33,975 bases of DNA from an uncultured Clostridia bacterium (lineage in GTDB: Bacteria > Bacillota > Clostridia > Oscillospirales > Ruminococcaceae). Location of the stretch: positions 1-33,975 of the forward strand of contig CALXAM010000052.1 in assembly GCA_944386285.1 (NCBI GenBank), written 5' to 3'. A model generated the notes under the pieces. It did not search any database and had not been told where the DNA came from. It worked only from the letters and a program-made list of their open reading frames with translations. Of this stretch, positions 10,718-18,456 are shown in pieces; within the stretch, counting starts at the first letter, position 1, and the number at the start of each line of letters is the position of its first letter. Both the position numbers and the translations under genes were made by a program.

Positions 10718-11833
10718 TCATGAATTAAGCCGCACCGGCAGTACGAGATACAAGAAGCTGTCGTCGTCGATCGGCTCGATTTTGATCGGGGAGATCGGAC
10801 CGTTCATGCGCAGACAGATATTTTCACATTCGCATGCTTTGAGTGCATCTGCCATATAGCGGTTATTGAAGCCGATCACAACTTCCGGACCATCGCATGA
10901 AGCGTGCACCGAGTCGCTGATTTTACCAAGCGCTGTTTCACAGAACACCTTGATCTCACTGTCTATAAATGAGCAGCGGATATGGCTTTTTGCACGCTCG
11001 TTGATAATGATGGACGCACGGTTGATGCTGTCCAAAAATGCTTTTGTTTCGACCTGTACGGTGGTTAAACTCTCTTTTGGGATGGCGTTTTTATAGTTGA
11101 TGAATTCGCCCTCCAACAGTCTCGAGATCACCTGATAGCCGCCGACAGAGAAGCAGATGTGTTTTTTCGACACATGAACGCCAACCTGATCGTCGTCATC
11201 ATCGCCGGTGATTTTCGAGAGAAGCTTCACAATCTCCGACAGTGTTTTACCCGGAACGACGAATTTTAACTGATTCATCAGATTGATTTTTTCTTTGCGC
11301 ATTGCCAGACGATAGCCGTCGACCGAAACGACATGCAAAATACCGTCGTTTAAATCAAACAGTGAACCGGTGTGAACCGGGTTTTGATCGTTTTGGGAGA
11401 TGGCAAACAGCGTTTTGCTGATCATGCTTTTTAATAAGAATGCAGGCAGAGAGAATGACTGATCACCTTCAACTGCCGGCATATCCGGAAATTCTGCAGC
11501 ATTTAAGCCGAGAATCGTAAATTCAACCTCGTTGCAGGAAATGACCGTCAAGAGTTTTTCATCACAAGTAATCGTGACCATACCGTTTGGCATTTTATTG
11601 ACGATATTTGAAAGCAGCGATGCATTTAAAATGACAGCGCCGTCTTCCGATGATTGTACTTCGATGGTTTTCGAAATACCAAGTTCCAAGTTATAGCTTG
11701 TACAGGTAAGTTCCTGATTTTTACAGGAAATTAAAATACCCTCGAGCGCAATGAGCGTCGATTTCGAAGAAACAGCCGGAAGAACGTTGTTAATTGCTTC
11801 GCAGAGCAAAGCTTTTTCGCAAGTAAATTTCAT
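10718..11833 (-). CDS. dnaN: DNA polymerase III beta subunit (sliding clamp)
   Basis: Ring-shaped processivity clamp of the replicase (371 aa from the chosen start). The three-domain layout fits: MKFTCEKALLCEAINNVLPA at the N-terminus, NPVHTGSLFDL and DGYRLAMR in the middle, and the C-terminal FNNRYMADAL plus YLVLPVRL, which forms the hydrophobic partner-binding pocket. The ATG at 11833 is preferred because AAGGATG lies at normal distance; the ATG nine bases earlier sits directly against that sequence. First gene of the operon running to gyrA; its stop overlaps the first possible start of rlbA. Confidence 0.97.
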   Translation of the reverse strand: MKFTCEKALLCEAINNVLPAVSSKSTLIALEGILISCKNQELTCTSYNLELGISKTIEVQSSEDGAVILNASLLSNIVNKMPNGMVTITCDEKLLTVISCNEVEFTILGLNAAEFPDMPAVEGDQSFSLPAFLLKSMISKTLFAISQNDQNPVHTGSLFDLNDGILHVVSVDGYRLAMRKEKINLMNQLKFVVPGKTLSEIVKLLSKITGDDDDDQVGVHVSKKHICFSVGGYQVISRLLEGEFINYKNAIPKESLTTVQVETKAFLDSINRASIIINERAKSHIRCSFIDSEIKVFCETALGKISDSVHASCDGPEVVIGFNNRYMADALKACECENICLRMNGPISPIKIEPIDDDSFLYLVLPVRLNS

Positions 11834-11897
11834 CGAAAACATCCTTTTTTATTTGTTTCGTTTTTTGTCCGGAAAGAACACACGGATATTCGGTCCG

Positions 11898-12198
11898 ATC
11901 ATAATGATATTATCATATCAATAAATAATAAAATAAATAGTAGTAGTAATAGTAGGGGGTGTGGATTTCGGGGAAAAGGACGCAAACGCCCAATATACCT
12001 TGATTTGTCCGGATTTTTCCTTGTTTATCCCGCGTTTATTTTCCGTTTAACGATGTTTAAAAAAACGAGGGGAAAAAGCATTCCACAAAAAAACGGGTGG
12101 AAAACGAAAAATATGTTGAAAACTTCGTTGAAAATGTGGAAAACTCAAACGAGCGTTTTTTTCGCCGTTTTTTCTGTGGAAAACCCGGATGTTGAAAC
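11898..12198. other. Chromosomal origin of replication (oriC) in the dnaA-dnaN gap
   Basis: The 365-base gap has no gene. From the dnaN side it holds an AT-rich stretch (11898-11937, including ATGATATTATCAT), six DnaA-trio triplets (11938-11955), a G run and a DnaA box TGTGGATTT (11960-11968). A weak box follows directly (CGGGGAAAA, 11969-11977). Boxes of the form TGTGGAAAA lie at 12135-12143 and 12175-12183, with relatives GGTGGAAAA (12097-12105), TGTTGAAAA (12114-12122) and CGTTGAAAA (12126-12134). All share one orientation. The layout matches the B. subtilis incC unwinding region as I recall it. Confidence 0.88.
11938..11968 (-). promoter_or_regulatory. Basal unwinding element: DnaA-trios, GC clamp, DnaA box
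   Basis: TAG-TAG-TAG-TAA-TAG-TAG (11938-11955), then a G run (11955-11959), then TGTGGATTT (11960-11968). Read on the minus strand this is AAATCCACA-CCCCC-CTA repeats leading into AT-rich DNA. This is the box, GC-rich patch, trio and melting-region order described for the bacterial basal unwinding system, on which DnaA assembles a filament on one strand. Confidence 0.87.
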
Positions 12199-13602
12199 TT
12201 ATTTATTTTTAATATTCTTGATGATATCATCAATGATGGCTTTTTGATGCGGTTCTTTTTCAATTTGCTGTTCCACCTGACGCAGTGCATACGAAATGGT
12301 GGAGTGATCGCGGCCGCCGAATTCGTTGCCGATGAGCTCTAAAGACATCTGCGTGACTTCTTTAATAATGTAGATGGCAACCTGGCGCGCATAGGAGATC
12401 TGTGCGGCGCGTTTTTTCGAGCGCAGGTCATCCGGTGTAATGGAATATGTCTTTGCGACCTCTTCGATGATGCGTTCGATTGTGACCGGCACTGGCTGAT
12501 TGTCGTTTAAAATCTCCTTGATAACCGTCTGTGCGACATTGATGGACGGCGGCGAGCCGGTGAACAACTTGTACGCACGGATTTTTTTGACCGCACCTTC
12601 TAATTGACGGATGTTTGTCTTTAACCGGTTTGCGATATATTCGGTCACGTCCGGCGGAATTTCAATCTGTAAAAGATCTGCCTTGCGGTTGATAATGGCG
12701 ATTCTCGTTTCAAAGTTTGGCGGGGAGATATCGGTTAAAAGTCCCGATTCAAACCGATTTTTCAAACGATCTTCGAGCGTTTTGATGTCTTTTGGCGGAC
12801 GGTCGGAAACAAGGACAATCTGTTTGCCGACCTTATACAGCTCGTTGAACGTGTGGAAAAACTCCTCCTGTGTACTCTCTTTACCGGAGATGAACTGGAT
12901 ATCGTCGACTAGCAGGATGTCTGCTTTACGGTATTTGTTGTGGAACGCGTCGATGGTACGCGAAGAAATTGCCGCAATCAGCTCGTTTGTGAACGTTTCG
13001 CTGCTTACCGAGATGATATTGCGCTCCGGGTGATTTTTCTTGATCTCGTACGCAATTGCGGACAATAGGTGCGTTTTGCCGAGACCAGACGGACCGTAGA
13101 TAAACAGCGGATTATACGAGCCAATCTGATTGTCGGTGGTAATCGCTTTGCACGCTGCATAGGCAAAGTTGTTCGATGGTCCGACAATAAAAGTGTCAAA
13201 CGTGTATTCGTAATTACCGGAATTATCACCGGCTGCATCTTCCATGTGATCCATCCCGCTGTTTACTGGCAGAATATCAGGTGTTTTTTCAGGTTCAATA
13301 AAGGAAGCAGAAAGAGATTCTTGCGGTTCATCTTCCTTAATGTAACTGTTAATTTCATTTTCCGTGATAATCAGTACTTCAACAGGGAAGCCGAGCACTG
13401 CTTCAAATGCATCTTCAATTTTTGAAAGATACTGTTTGAGCAAAACATCGCGTTGAAACGGCGTTTTGATGTATAAAACAGCTTTGTTGCCTTCAAACTT
13501 CACCGGTTCAATCACATTGATCCACACGTTATAGGCGATGTCGGAAATCTGTTCCTTGATTTGCTCTTTCACAAGGTTTACGACTTCGTTAAACGATTCC
13601 AT
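12199..13602 (-). CDS. dnaA: Chromosomal replication initiator protein DnaA
   Basis: Initiator ATPase (467 aa) that binds DnaA boxes and melts oriC. Domain I (1-85) is followed by an acidic, poorly conserved linker (about 86-130). The AAA+ core has Walker A GPSGLGKT (170-177) and Walker B LLVDDIQF (230-237), plus the sensor stretch LVSDRPP. Domain IV carries the DnaA signature FGGRDHSTI (428-436). The ATG at 13602 is chosen: AAGGAG lies upstream and MESFNEV begins domain I; a 26-residue upstream extension has no homology. DnaA boxes lie on both sides of the gene, consistent with autoregulation. Confidence 0.98.
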   Translation of the reverse strand: MESFNEVVNLVKEQIKEQISDIAYNVWINVIEPVKFEGNKAVLYIKTPFQRDVLLKQYLSKIEDAFEAVLGFPVEVLIITENEINSYIKEDEPQESLSASFIEPEKTPDILPVNSGMDHMEDAAGDNSGNYEYTFDTFIVGPSNNFAYAACKAITTDNQIGSYNPLFIYGPSGLGKTHLLSAIAYEIKKNHPERNIISVSSETFTNELIAAISSRTIDAFHNKYRKADILLVDDIQFISGKESTQEEFFHTFNELYKVGKQIVLVSDRPPKDIKTLEDRLKNRFESGLLTDISPPNFETRIAIINRKADLLQIEIPPDVTEYIANRLKTNIRQLEGAVKKIRAYKLFTGSPPSINVAQTVIKEILNDNQPVPVTIERIIEEVAKTYSITPDDLRSKKRAAQISYARQVAIYIIKEVTQMSLELIGNEFGGRDHSTISYALRQVEQQIEKEPHQKAIIDDIIKNIKNK

Positions 13603-13668
13603 GAATGCCTTACTCCTTCTAAAAGAATAACGATACGCTGTCGGCATAAAAAGCCGGCTTTTTTTCCA

Positions 13669-13677
13669 TGTGGAAAA
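13669..13677. promoter_or_regulatory. DnaA box in the dnaA leader
   Basis: TGTGGAAAA (TTTTCCACA on the other strand), 66 bases before the dnaA start and downstream of its promoter. Together with the variant boxes nearby it suggests a second cluster upstream of dnaA, as in the bipartite B. subtilis origin. Confidence 0.65.
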
Positions 13678-13739
13678 CAATTCCCCTTGAAAAACAGCCG
13701 GAATTTCAATCTTTTATATTGTTTTCAACAGTTCTCCCC

Positions 13740-13789
13740 AGGTTTTCAACAAGCAATTGGGTAAAACCCGGGGAAGTTGTTGAAAACCT
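13740..13789. repeat. 13-bp inverted repeat in the dnaA leader
   Basis: AGGTTTTCAACAA (13740-13752) and TTGTTGAAAACCT (13777-13789) are perfect complements around a 24-base centre that itself contains GGG-TAAAA-CCC. Each arm contains TTTTCAACA, one base from the DnaA box TTTTCCACA, and a further copy lies at 13722-13730. The repeat is inside the transcribed leader of dnaA, so it may act as paired protein sites on DNA or as an RNA hairpin. Confidence 0.75.
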
Positions 13790-13851
13790 GTGTAATGAAT
13801 GCGGAAGCAGTGTTGAAATGAGACAGCGAACGGAAGTTTAATACGATTTTT

Positions 13852-13880
13852 ATTATAGCGTAAATCGTGTTTCTTTTCAA
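13852..13880 (-). promoter_or_regulatory. dnaA promoter
   Basis: Minus strand TTGAAA (13875-13880), 17-base spacer, TATAAT (13852-13857). Gives a leader of about 240 bases containing the inverted repeat and DnaA box. Confidence 0.85.
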
Positions 13881-13992
13881 GTTTTTCGCAAACAAAATTG
13901 AGTATATATATAATGTAACTCTTTTTTTGTTTAAGACACTTTGAAAGTAAGGCGGATAGGGCGATATTACGGTAAAAAATATGCGTTTTTGC

Positions 13993-14021
13993 TTGACAAA
14001 TAAAAAAAAGATCAGTATAAT
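13993..14021 (+). promoter_or_regulatory. rpmH promoter
   Basis: TTGACA (13993-13998), 17-base spacer, TATAAT (14016-14021): full consensus, as expected for a strongly expressed ribosomal protein gene. It diverges from the dnaA promoter. Confidence 0.92.
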
Positions 14022-14030
14022 ACTAACTTG

Positions 14031-14117
14031 CAGGGTTTTGCCCTGAGATTTATGCGTTTAAGCCATGCCGTTTTGGCAGGTCTTAATCATAACAAAACCT
14101 GTTTTTATGGTTTTGTT
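14031..14117 (+). promoter_or_regulatory. Structured 5' leader of rpmH
   Basis: The roughly 130-base leader contains CAGGG-TTTTG-CCCTG (14031-14045), a TGCC/GGCA hairpin (about 14068-14080) and a perfect 9-bp stem AACAAAACC/GGTTTTGTT (14091-14117). No T run follows, so these are not terminators. A role in translational control is possible but unproven. Confidence 0.45.
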
Positions 14118-14157
14118 TATAAACCATCACCATGAAATTAAAAAGGGGGTTTACTCG

Positions 14158-14292
14158 ATGAAAAGAACCTATCAGCCGAAAAAATTACAGCGCAAAAAAG
14201 TACACGGCTTTATGAAAAGAATGGCTGACAAAAACGGCAGAAAAGTATTGGCTCGCCGCCGTGCAAAGGGCAGAAAAAGACTGACCCATTAA
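14158..14292 (+). CDS. rpmH: 50S ribosomal protein L34
   Basis: A 44-residue basic protein of the large ribosomal subunit, [14 protein letters not shown] at the start and [12 protein letters not shown] at the end, both canonical for bL34. The ATG at 14158 is preceded by AAAAAGGGGG; an in-frame ATG 93 bases earlier is rejected because conservation begins here. Lies next to rnpA as in nearly all bacteria. Confidence 0.98.
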   Translation: MKRTYQPKKLQRKKVHGFMKRMADKNGRKVLARRRAKGRKRLTH

Positions 14293-14361
14293 GTTTTTTG
14301 AAATGAACCACAGGATGTTTGGCGTTGTGGGAATGCGTTTTTATGAAAACTTAAAAATGAC

Positions 14362-14400
14362 AGACCACTATTTTGATTGAAATGGTGGTCTTTATTTTTA
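14362..14400 (+). terminator. Terminator/attenuator between rpmH and rnpA
   Basis: Stem AGACCACTATTT/AAATGGTGGTCT (12 bp with one G-U) and a 6-base loop, followed by TTATTTTTA. It ends just before the rnpA ribosome-binding site and probably lowers read-through, so that L34 is made in excess over RNase P protein. Confidence 0.78.
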
Positions 14401-14419
14401 AAAAAAGGTGCGTTTTATC

Positions 14420-14761
14420 ATGCAGAAAGTAATTACGCTGAAATTGAATAAAGAATTTAAACGAGCTTATTTTCAAGGAAAATATAAGGCGCATCCGCTT
14501 TTAGTAACCTATCGTGTGAAAAATCGTTCGAAGACATCAAGAATTGGTATTACAACGTCAAAAAAAATTGGATGTGCGGTAAAAAGAAATCGTTCTCGCC
14601 GTGTGATTATGGCAGCTTATCGTATGCTGTTAAAAGAGGATCCTGCATTTTTTTCTTCGTTTGATTATGTATTTGTTGCGCGGCCTCAAACTCCTGATGC
14701 AACCTCCATTGAGGTCATGCGTATTATGAAAAAACATGTGCAGGTATTAAATCGCGGATGA
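14420..14761 (+). CDS. rnpA: Ribonuclease P protein component
   Basis: Protein cofactor of RNase P (113 aa), which trims tRNA 5' leaders with the catalytic RNA. The RNR signature is in [11 protein letters not shown] (RNR at 56-58), preceded by the conserved [12 protein letters not shown]; the fold length is normal. The ATG at 14420 is preferred; a GTG 12 bases upstream overlaps the likely Shine-Dalgarno AAAAAAGG. The stop overlaps the start of yidD by 4 bases (ATGA), implying coupled translation. Confidence 0.96.
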   Translation: MQKVITLKLNKEFKRAYFQGKYKAHPLLVTYRVKNRSKTSRIGITTSKKIGCAVKRNRSRRVIMAAYRMLLKEDPAFFSSFDYVFVARPQTPDATSIEVMRIMKKHVQVLNRG

Positions 14762-15000
14762 AGACTGTTTTTTTGTTATTGATTCGTGCCTATCAAAAGT
14801 TTATTTCACCATTATTTTTGCCGAAATGTCGATTTTATCCGACTTGTTCGGCGTATGCATATGAAGCGGTAAAAAAATTTGGTGCGTTTAAGGGCGGATA
14901 CTTGGCAATTCGTCGGATTTTTAGGTGTCATCCGTTTTCAAAAGGCGGTATTGATCCGGTGCCGGAAACGTTTTCTTTTTTTAAACCGAAACAAAAATGA
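14758..15000 (+). CDS. yidD: Membrane protein insertion efficiency factor YidD
   Basis: An 80-residue small membrane-associated protein that assists YidC-dependent insertion. It shows the family's N-terminal amphipathic region [12 protein letters not shown], the three-cysteine pattern [11 protein letters not shown]...RCHP, and GGIDPVP. Overlaps rnpA at its start and ends directly before the yidC region. Confidence 0.96.
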   Translation: MKTVFLLLIRAYQKFISPLFLPKCRFYPTCSAYAYEAVKKFGAFKGGYLAIRRIFRCHPFSKGGIDPVPETFSFFKPKQK

Positions 15001-15030
15001 ATGCCGTTGATTGGCGTATGGAGGAATAGT

Positions 15031-16098
15031 ATGAACATTCTGAGTATTTTAGGCGTACCGTTCGGTTATGTCATGTCGTTTATTTATAATATTGTACATG
15101 ACTATGGATGGGCGCTTATTCTGTTTGTTTTGCTTACAAGAATTCTGCAATTCCCGCTTGGTATTAAGCAGCAGAAGAGTACAGCACGTATGGCAGCGTT
15201 TAAACCAAAATTAGATCACATTAAAAAGCAATTTGCAAAAGATAAACAGCGCTTGAATCAGGAAACGATGAAACTGTATGAAGAAGAGGGCATCAATCCT
15301 GCTGGTGGCTGTCTGCCGATGCTTATTACAATGATTTTGCTGTTTGGTATCATTGATGTCATCTATAACCCGCTGCTTCACATTCTCCATATTGACCAAA
15401 CATTGGTGCAAAGTGCAGTTGAGGTGCTTGGTAATACTGCAGGCGGTGCGCCACAGCTTACGATTATCAATCAAATTCAGTCGGGTGGCCAATATGCTCA
15501 GGAGCTTGCCAATATTTTTGGTGCAGATATTGTTTCCCAGATTCAATCATTCAACATGAATTTTTTAGGACTCAATTTAGGTGCCATCCCGCAGCAAAAT
15601 TTATGGAGTCCCGTTATCATTATCCCGATTCTTTCATTTGGAACCCAGATTATTTCTACGCTGATTATGATGAAAACACAGAAACAGAACGGCATGGAAA
15701 TGATGGGTGGTATGAAATGGACCATGTTGTTGATGCCGCTTTTATCGCTTTGGTTTGCGATTACATTGCCGGCAGGCGTTGGTCTTTACTGGACTGTTTC
15801 GAACGTTTTAATGATTGCACAAACACTTTTGCTGCAAAAAATGTATTCTCCAGAAAAAGTCGCGGCAATGTCACAAAAGGATATTGAGAAAAATCGTGAA
15901 AAGATGCGCTTGAAACGCGAAAAAATGGATCAATTAACTACGCGTATGAACGAGAAAAAAGGAATTGATCCAAAGGCAGCACAGAACAAACAAACAAAAC
16001 AATCATCACCTGAAGATCGTGATCAGATCAATAAACGGATTGCAGAAGCGCGTCGTCGTATGGCAGAAAAATATGGCGATGAATATAAAGAGGATTGA
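15031..16098 (+). CDS. yidC: Membrane protein insertase YidC/Oxa1
   Basis: Inserts and folds membrane proteins, alone or with SecYEG (355 aa). The first membrane segment is at about 20-40, with the conserved arginine in LLTRILQFPL. The charged cytoplasmic hairpin (about 50-85) is followed by NPAGGCLPML and further membrane segments near 175-195 and 220-270. The C-terminus is long, basic and charged (from about 275), typical of YidC2-like forms that contact ribosomes. There is no lipobox, unlike SpoIIIJ of B. subtilis. The ATG at 15031 has GGAGG upstream; an upstream ATG directly after yidD is unsupported. Confidence 0.96.
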   Translation: MNILSILGVPFGYVMSFIYNIVHDYGWALILFVLLTRILQFPLGIKQQKSTARMAAFKPKLDHIKKQFAKDKQRLNQETMKLYEEEGINPAGGCLPMLITMILLFGIIDVIYNPLLHILHIDQTLVQSAVEVLGNTAGGAPQLTIINQIQSGGQYAQELANIFGADIVSQIQSFNMNFLGLNLGAIPQQNLWSPVIIIPILSFGTQIISTLIMMKTQKQNGMEMMGGMKWTMLLMPLLSLWFAITLPAGVGLYWTVSNVLMIAQTLLLQKMYSPEKVAAMSQKDIEKNREKMRLKREKMDQLTTRMNEKKGIDPKAAQNKQTKQSSPEDRDQINKRIAEARRRMAEKYGDEYKED

Positions 16099-16116
16099 CG
16101 AAAGGGGATCGTCGTT

Positions 16117-16980
16117 ATGACAAAAGAAGTGATCGTTAAAGCGGCAACAATTGAAGAAGCGCTTTCACAAGGCGCTGCGCAGCTTGGTGTAGAAGAATCA
16201 GCATGTACGTATGAGATTTTAGAAGCACCGAAAAAGTTGTTTTCCTCTAAGTTAAAATATGCTGTTTTAAAAGTGACAACAGATGTTGTGGAAGTGAATA
16301 AACCGACAGAGTTTCAAATGACTGAATCGGTTGAAGAGCCGGCAGAGGCACTTGTTGGTGCAGAGGAAAAGAAAATTGCTGTTGCAAAAGAATATATTTC
16401 ATCCATTTTGCATGCGATGGGAATTGAAAATGTAACACTGCATGTGGATACTTCTAAAGAAGGTGCAGTTATCACATTTGAAGGTGAAGGTATCGCAGTA
16501 TTGATTGGCCATCATGGTGAAACACTTGATGCACTTCAATATCTTGTAGCGCTTGCATGTAATCGTGTAGACGGCGAATATTTCCGCATTACGCTTGATT
16601 GTGGTAATTATCGTGAAAAAAGAGAAGAAACACTGAAAGCATTGGCAGCACGTGTTGCAGCAAAAGTGAAACGCACAGGAAGAAGCCAGCTTTTAGAGCC
16701 AATGAATCCGTATGAGCGCCGCATTATTCACGCGGTTGTATCGGAGATTCCGGGCGTGTTCTCAAAATCAAAAGGTGAAGAACCGAACCGCCGTGTCGTG
16801 ATTTTAAGCGAAACGCCGAAACCGCGCAATAACAACAATCGCCGCGGCAGCCGTTCAAATGGCGGATATCAGAAAAAATCGTATCAGAATAAGCCGGAGC
16901 GCACAATGGAGGACATCTTGAAAGATGAATTCCGCAAAAAAGAAGAGAGCGCAGAGCTGTATTCGAAAATTGAACTGTAA
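16117..16980 (+). CDS. jag: RNA-binding protein Jag/KhpB (Jag_N-KH-R3H)
   Basis: A 287-residue RNA-binding protein; in related bacteria KhpB/EloR partners KhpA and affects cell elongation and division. The Jag_N domain (1-52) has the APKKLFSS motif. A variable acidic linker is followed by a type II KH domain with the loop GHHG (131-134). The R3H domain (about 165-230) has Arg201 and His205 in RRIIH. The tail is a basic Asn/Arg-rich stretch likely to be disordered. AAAGGGG precedes the ATG. It follows yidC by 18 bases and is almost certainly in the same transcript. Confidence 0.95.
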   Translation: MTKEVIVKAATIEEALSQGAAQLGVEESACTYEILEAPKKLFSSKLKYAVLKVTTDVVEVNKPTEFQMTESVEEPAEALVGAEEKKIAVAKEYISSILHAMGIENVTLHVDTSKEGAVITFEGEGIAVLIGHHGETLDALQYLVALACNRVDGEYFRITLDCGNYREKREETLKALAARVAAKVKRTGRSQLLEPMNPYERRIIHAVVSEIPGVFSKSKGEEPNRRVVILSETPKPRNNNNRRGSRSNGGYQKKSYQNKPERTMEDILKDEFRKKEESAELYSKIEL

Positions 16981-17027
16981 GAAAAAAACAAGCCCCGTAA
17001 GGGTGTTTGCATGATTCTTGAGCGGGA

Positions 17028-17060
17028 GGATCGGGCGGCAGGCTCGGTCCTTTTGTTTTA
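17028..17060 (+). terminator. Terminator-like hairpin upstream of mnmE
   Basis: GGATCGGGC (17028-17036), 5-base loop, GCTCGGTCC (17042-17050): 9 bp including two G-U pairs, followed by TTTTGTTTTA. It ends the rpmH-jag segment at least partly. No good promoter is visible between it and mnmE, so it may attenuate rather than fully stop transcription. Confidence 0.6.
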
Positions 17061-17082
17061 TGGAAAGAAAGGAGAACGTATC

Positions 17083-18447
17083 ATGGCACAGACGATTGCG
17101 GCAGTATCAACAGCAGTGGCGCCGGCAGGCGTTTCAATGATCCGCATTTCGGGTGATGAAGCGCTTGAAGTAGCGGCGCGCGTGTTTATTCCGGCGGGAA
17201 AGAAAACGCTGTTTGACTGCAAGGGTTATGAGGCGCTGTTTGGTACGATACAGAAAGATGGTGCGGTGATCGACCAGGCGGTAGCACTTGTGTTTTTGGC
17301 GCCGCACAGCTATACAGGAGAAACGGTCGTGGAGATTTCATGTCACGGCGGCATTTATGTAACAAGAGCGGTACTTCGTGCTGTGCTCGAAAGCGGTGCA
17401 CGTCTTGCAGAGCCGGGTGAATTTACAAAGCGCGCTTTTTTAAACGGAAAATTAAGTCTCACCCAGGCAGAGGCGGTCATCGATTTGATCGAAGCAAAAA
17501 CCCGCGATGCGTCGAAGGCGGCAACGAGTCAGCTTTCTGGCGTGCTCGGCAAAAAAATCAACAGTGTCAAGGATCAGTTGTTGAAACTTGCAGCGCATCT
17601 GTCGGCATGGGTCGACTATCCTGAGGATGAAATTCCCGAAGTGGATGAGAATGAAATCGTCGAAACGGCACAGACGTGTTATGATGAAATCTGTGCACTG
17701 CTTGATACGTATGATGCGGGACGGCTCATCCGCGAGGGCATTGATACTGTCATTGTCGGCAAACCGAATGTCGGCAAATCAACGCTCATGAATACACTTG
17801 CGCGTTATGAGCGCAGTATCGTGACTGATATTGCCGGTACGACGCGTGACGTAGTGGAGGAGTCGGTACGGCTCGGTGATTTGCTTTTACGTCTGTCAGA
17901 TACAGCAGGCATTCGCGAGACGGATGATCGTGTGGAGCAGATCGGTGTTTCGATTGCAAAACAGCGGCTTGCGGAAGCGTCGCTTGTGCTGGCGGTGTTT
18001 GACGGCTCATCGGATTGGAGCGAGGAGGACGAGGAGCTGATTCTCATGACAGCAGACCGCCCGACTGTTGCGATCGTCAATAAAAACGACCTGCCTTCGA
18101 AAACAAACATGGAAAAGATTCAACAATCGTTTGATTCGATTGTTGAAATCTCGGCGCGTGAGGAATCAGCGGCTACAAGCCTTGAGAAAGCGATTCGTAA
18201 AAAGCTTTCGATGGAACAAATCGATCCGACAGCGCCGATGCTTGCAAATGAGCGCCAGAGAAGCTGTGCGATTGCGGCAAAAGAATCGCTTGCAGGTGTG
18301 CTTGCGGCAGTGCGCGACGGCATGACGTTTGATGCAGTGACTGTACTGGTTGAAGAAGCTATCGAAGCGATTCTGACGCTCTCAGGTGAACGTGTGACCG
18401 AAGCAGTTGTCGATCAGGTCTTTTCGAATTTCTGTGTGGGAAAGTGA
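17083..18447 (+). CDS. mnmE: tRNA modification GTPase MnmE
   Basis: A 454-residue K+-activated GTPase that with MnmG installs the cmnm5 group on U34 of tRNAs. The N-terminal folate-binding domain has HSYTGETVVEISCHGG. The helical domain flanks a G domain with GKPNVGKS, AGTTRD, DTAG and NKND. The C-terminus is CVGK, matching the family's C-(I/L/V)-GK motif whose cysteine is needed for modification. The ATG at 17083 is chosen because AAAGGAG precedes it and MAQTIAAVST is the family N-terminus; a 24-residue upstream extension is unsupported. mnmG follows after 9 bases. Confidence 0.97.
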   Translation: MAQTIAAVSTAVAPAGVSMIRISGDEALEVAARVFIPAGKKTLFDCKGYEALFGTIQKDGAVIDQAVALVFLAPHSYTGETVVEISCHGGIYVTRAVLRAVLESGARLAEPGEFTKRAFLNGKLSLTQAEAVIDLIEAKTRDASKAATSQLSGVLGKKINSVKDQLLKLAAHLSAWVDYPEDEIPEVDENEIVETAQTCYDEICALLDTYDAGRLIREGIDTVIVGKPNVGKSTLMNTLARYERSIVTDIAGTTRDVVEESVRLGDLLLRLSDTAGIRETDDRVEQIGVSIAKQRLAEASLVLAVFDGSSDWSEEDEELILMTADRPTVAIVNKNDLPSKTNMEKIQQSFDSIVEISAREESAATSLEKAIRKKLSMEQIDPTAPMLANERQRSCAIAAKESLAGVLAAVRDGMTFDAVTVLVEEAIEAILTLSGERVTEAVVDQVFSNFCVGK

Positions 18448-18456
18448 GGAAACGTT

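Noticed and set aside
14065..14157. N-terminal extension of L34 from an upstream in-frame ATG
   Set aside because: L34 conservation begins at MKRTYQPKK, where a good ribosome-binding site also lies; the upstream part is leader RNA.
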